Notes under the pieces: model-generated
Told to the model about the DNA's origin: nothing
Database searches by the model: none
What the model saw: the letters and a program-made list of their open reading frames with translations, nothing else
Program-made: the position numbers and the translations under genes
In this document: piece after piece, positions 63,208 to 64,000 of the stretch
Numbering within the stretch: position 1 is the stretch's first letter
Layout of the letters: every line of letters starts with the position of its first letter
Source: Gemmatimonadota bacterium
GTDB lineage: Bacteria > Gemmatimonadota > Gemmatimonadetes > Longimicrobiales > Gaopeijiaceae
NCBI GenBank assembly: GCA_022823365.1
Contig: JAJDXG010000016.1
Location: 62,001-126,000, forward strand
Direction of reading: 5' to 3'
DNA length: 64,000 nucleotides

Positions 63208-64000
63208 ATGATCCCCGCCACCTACCGGCGCGCGCTCGGCGGGCACGGAGGCGGGGTTTTCTACCTCCACGGCGAGGACGACTTCCGCAAGCGGGAGGCT
63301 GCGCGCGCGATCGCCGAAGCGCACCTCGACCCCGCGACCCGCGACTTCAACTTCGATGTCATGACAGGCCCGGAGCTCGACGTGCGCGACTTCGCCTCGG
63401 TGCTGGCCACTCCCCCCATGATGGCCGAGTGGCGGGTGGTGCTGGTCCACGGCGCGGAGGCGCTGGCTCCCCTGCCGGCGGCGCGCAAGCTCGTGCTCGC
63501 CATGGCCGCGTCGCCTCCGGAGGGATTGGCTCTGATTCTCACCGCCACCCAGCCGAAGCGGTCCAGGGCGCGATTCTACCGGGACATCGTGCGCGCGGCG
63601 CGCTCGCTCGAGTTCCGTCCGGTGCGGGCCAACGACCTGCCCGGCTTCCTGGTCTCGTGGTGCCGCGACCGGCACGGCGCGGAGATGAACGAAGACGCCG
63701 CGCGCGCACTGGCGGCGGCGGTCGGATCGGACATGGGCGTGCTGGCGCAGGAGATCGCCAAGCTGGTCGCCATGACCCCCGGGGGTCGTCCGATTACGGT
63801 GGAGACCGTGGAGGAGGGAGGGATCCGGATCCCCCGTCTCGATCCCTGGCGCTGGTTCGACATGGTGGGAGGACGCGACTTTGCCGCAGCCACCGCCGCC
63901 CTCGGCGAGCTCTTCATGCGCGGCGAGTCGGGCGTCTACCTGGTCATGGGCCTGACCACCCACTTCCTCCGCATCGGGCTGGTGCTCGACGGCGGGCTGT
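63208..64000 (+). CDS. holA: DNA polymerase III delta subunit (3' partial)
   Basis: An open frame from the ATG at 63208 runs off the right edge, covering 264 residues. It matches HolA: an early FYLHGEDDFRKREAARAI for the clamp-loader AAA+ fold, then VLATPPMMAEWRVVLVHGAE, LALILTATQPKR, VGSDMGVLAQEIAKLVAM and DPWRWFDMVGGRDF. It opens the beta clamp during loading. It starts 25 bases after the anti-sigma gene. Confidence 0.88.
   Translation, partial: MIPATYRRALGGHGGGVFYLHGEDDFRKREAARAIAEAHLDPATRDFNFDVMTGPELDVRDFASVLATPPMMAEWRVVLVHGAEALAPLPAARKLVLAMAASPPEGLALILTATQPKRSRARFYRDIVRAARSLEFRPVRANDLPGFLVSWCRDRHGAEMNEDAARALAAAVGSDMGVLAQEIAKLVAMTPGGRPITVETVEEGGIRIPRLDPWRWFDMVGGRDFAAATAALGELFMRGESGVYLVMGLTTHFLRIGLVLDGGL

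Noticed and set aside
1-64000. tRNA, rRNA, CRISPR, insertion sequences or phage genes
   Set aside because: Intergenic gaps were read for cloverleaf-like, repeat-spacer and transposase signals and none was found. Very short non-coding RNAs could still be missed by eye.

Overview
This window is high-GC bacterial chromosome with short intergenic gaps, many ATGA/TGATG gene overlaps and no phage, insertion sequence, CRISPR array, tRNA or rRNA that I can see. The gene content points to a Gram-negative aerobic heterotroph. It has a SusC/SusD pair, other TonB-plug proteins with an N-terminal carboxypeptidase-regulatory domain, a DUF4249-like lipoprotein, a DUF5117/DUF4953-type metalloprotease, c-type cytochromes and DUF1592/DUF1552 proteins. 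I read this as most likely Gemmatimonadota. That is an inference from gene families, because no taxonomic marker gene is present in full (holA is cut by the right edge).

Left third (1-26.9 kb): three paralogous copies of one three-gene cassette. Each has an exported di-heme DUF1592-type protein, a Tat-exported DUF1552 (HxxSHH) protein and an exported ankyrin-repeat protein. Copy 1 is at 1-5710 (its first gene is cut by the left edge), copy 2 at 15315-21031 and copy 3 at 21063-26859. Copies 2 and 3 lie head to tail and look like one six-gene operon. All three ankyrin proteins end in the same tail, four Asn then Cys-x-Ser-Cys. Between copies 1 and 2 sits an envelope and redox block: a plug-like lipoprotein, a cytochrome c'-like protein, a TlpA-like thioredoxin, a TonB-dependent receptor with a DUF4249-like lipoprotein and MsrP, and a lipoprotein followed by two paralogous outer-membrane barrel proteins.

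Middle (26.9-45 kb): a PQQ-type sugar dehydrogenase with a DUF4168-like protein, an FmdB zinc ribbon, a small cytochrome c, a His-rich exported protein, a CxxCH cytochrome overlapping a Tat-exported amidohydrolase, a SusCD pair with a recognisable promoter, a squalene/phytoene-synthase-like enzyme overlapping a class V aminotransferase, a metalloprotease broken by an in-frame TAA right after its zinc motif, and a plug protein without a barrel.

Right third (45-64 kb): mostly housekeeping. It holds a MATE transporter, sdhCAB, a family-5 uracil-DNA glycosylase overlapping an NDH2-like/SelD fusion, panE, fumC, a lipoprotein/DsbA-like pair, archaeal-type phosphoglycerate mutase, an M16 peptidase pair (active plus inactive), a NUDIX hydrolase, an ECF sigma factor with its anti-sigma factor, and the start of holA.

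The strongest candidate for an undescribed system is the triplicated DUF1592-DUF1552-ankyrin cassette. Its products should all act outside the cytoplasm, and it is surrounded by other periplasmic redox proteins. Its substrate cannot be read from the sequence.
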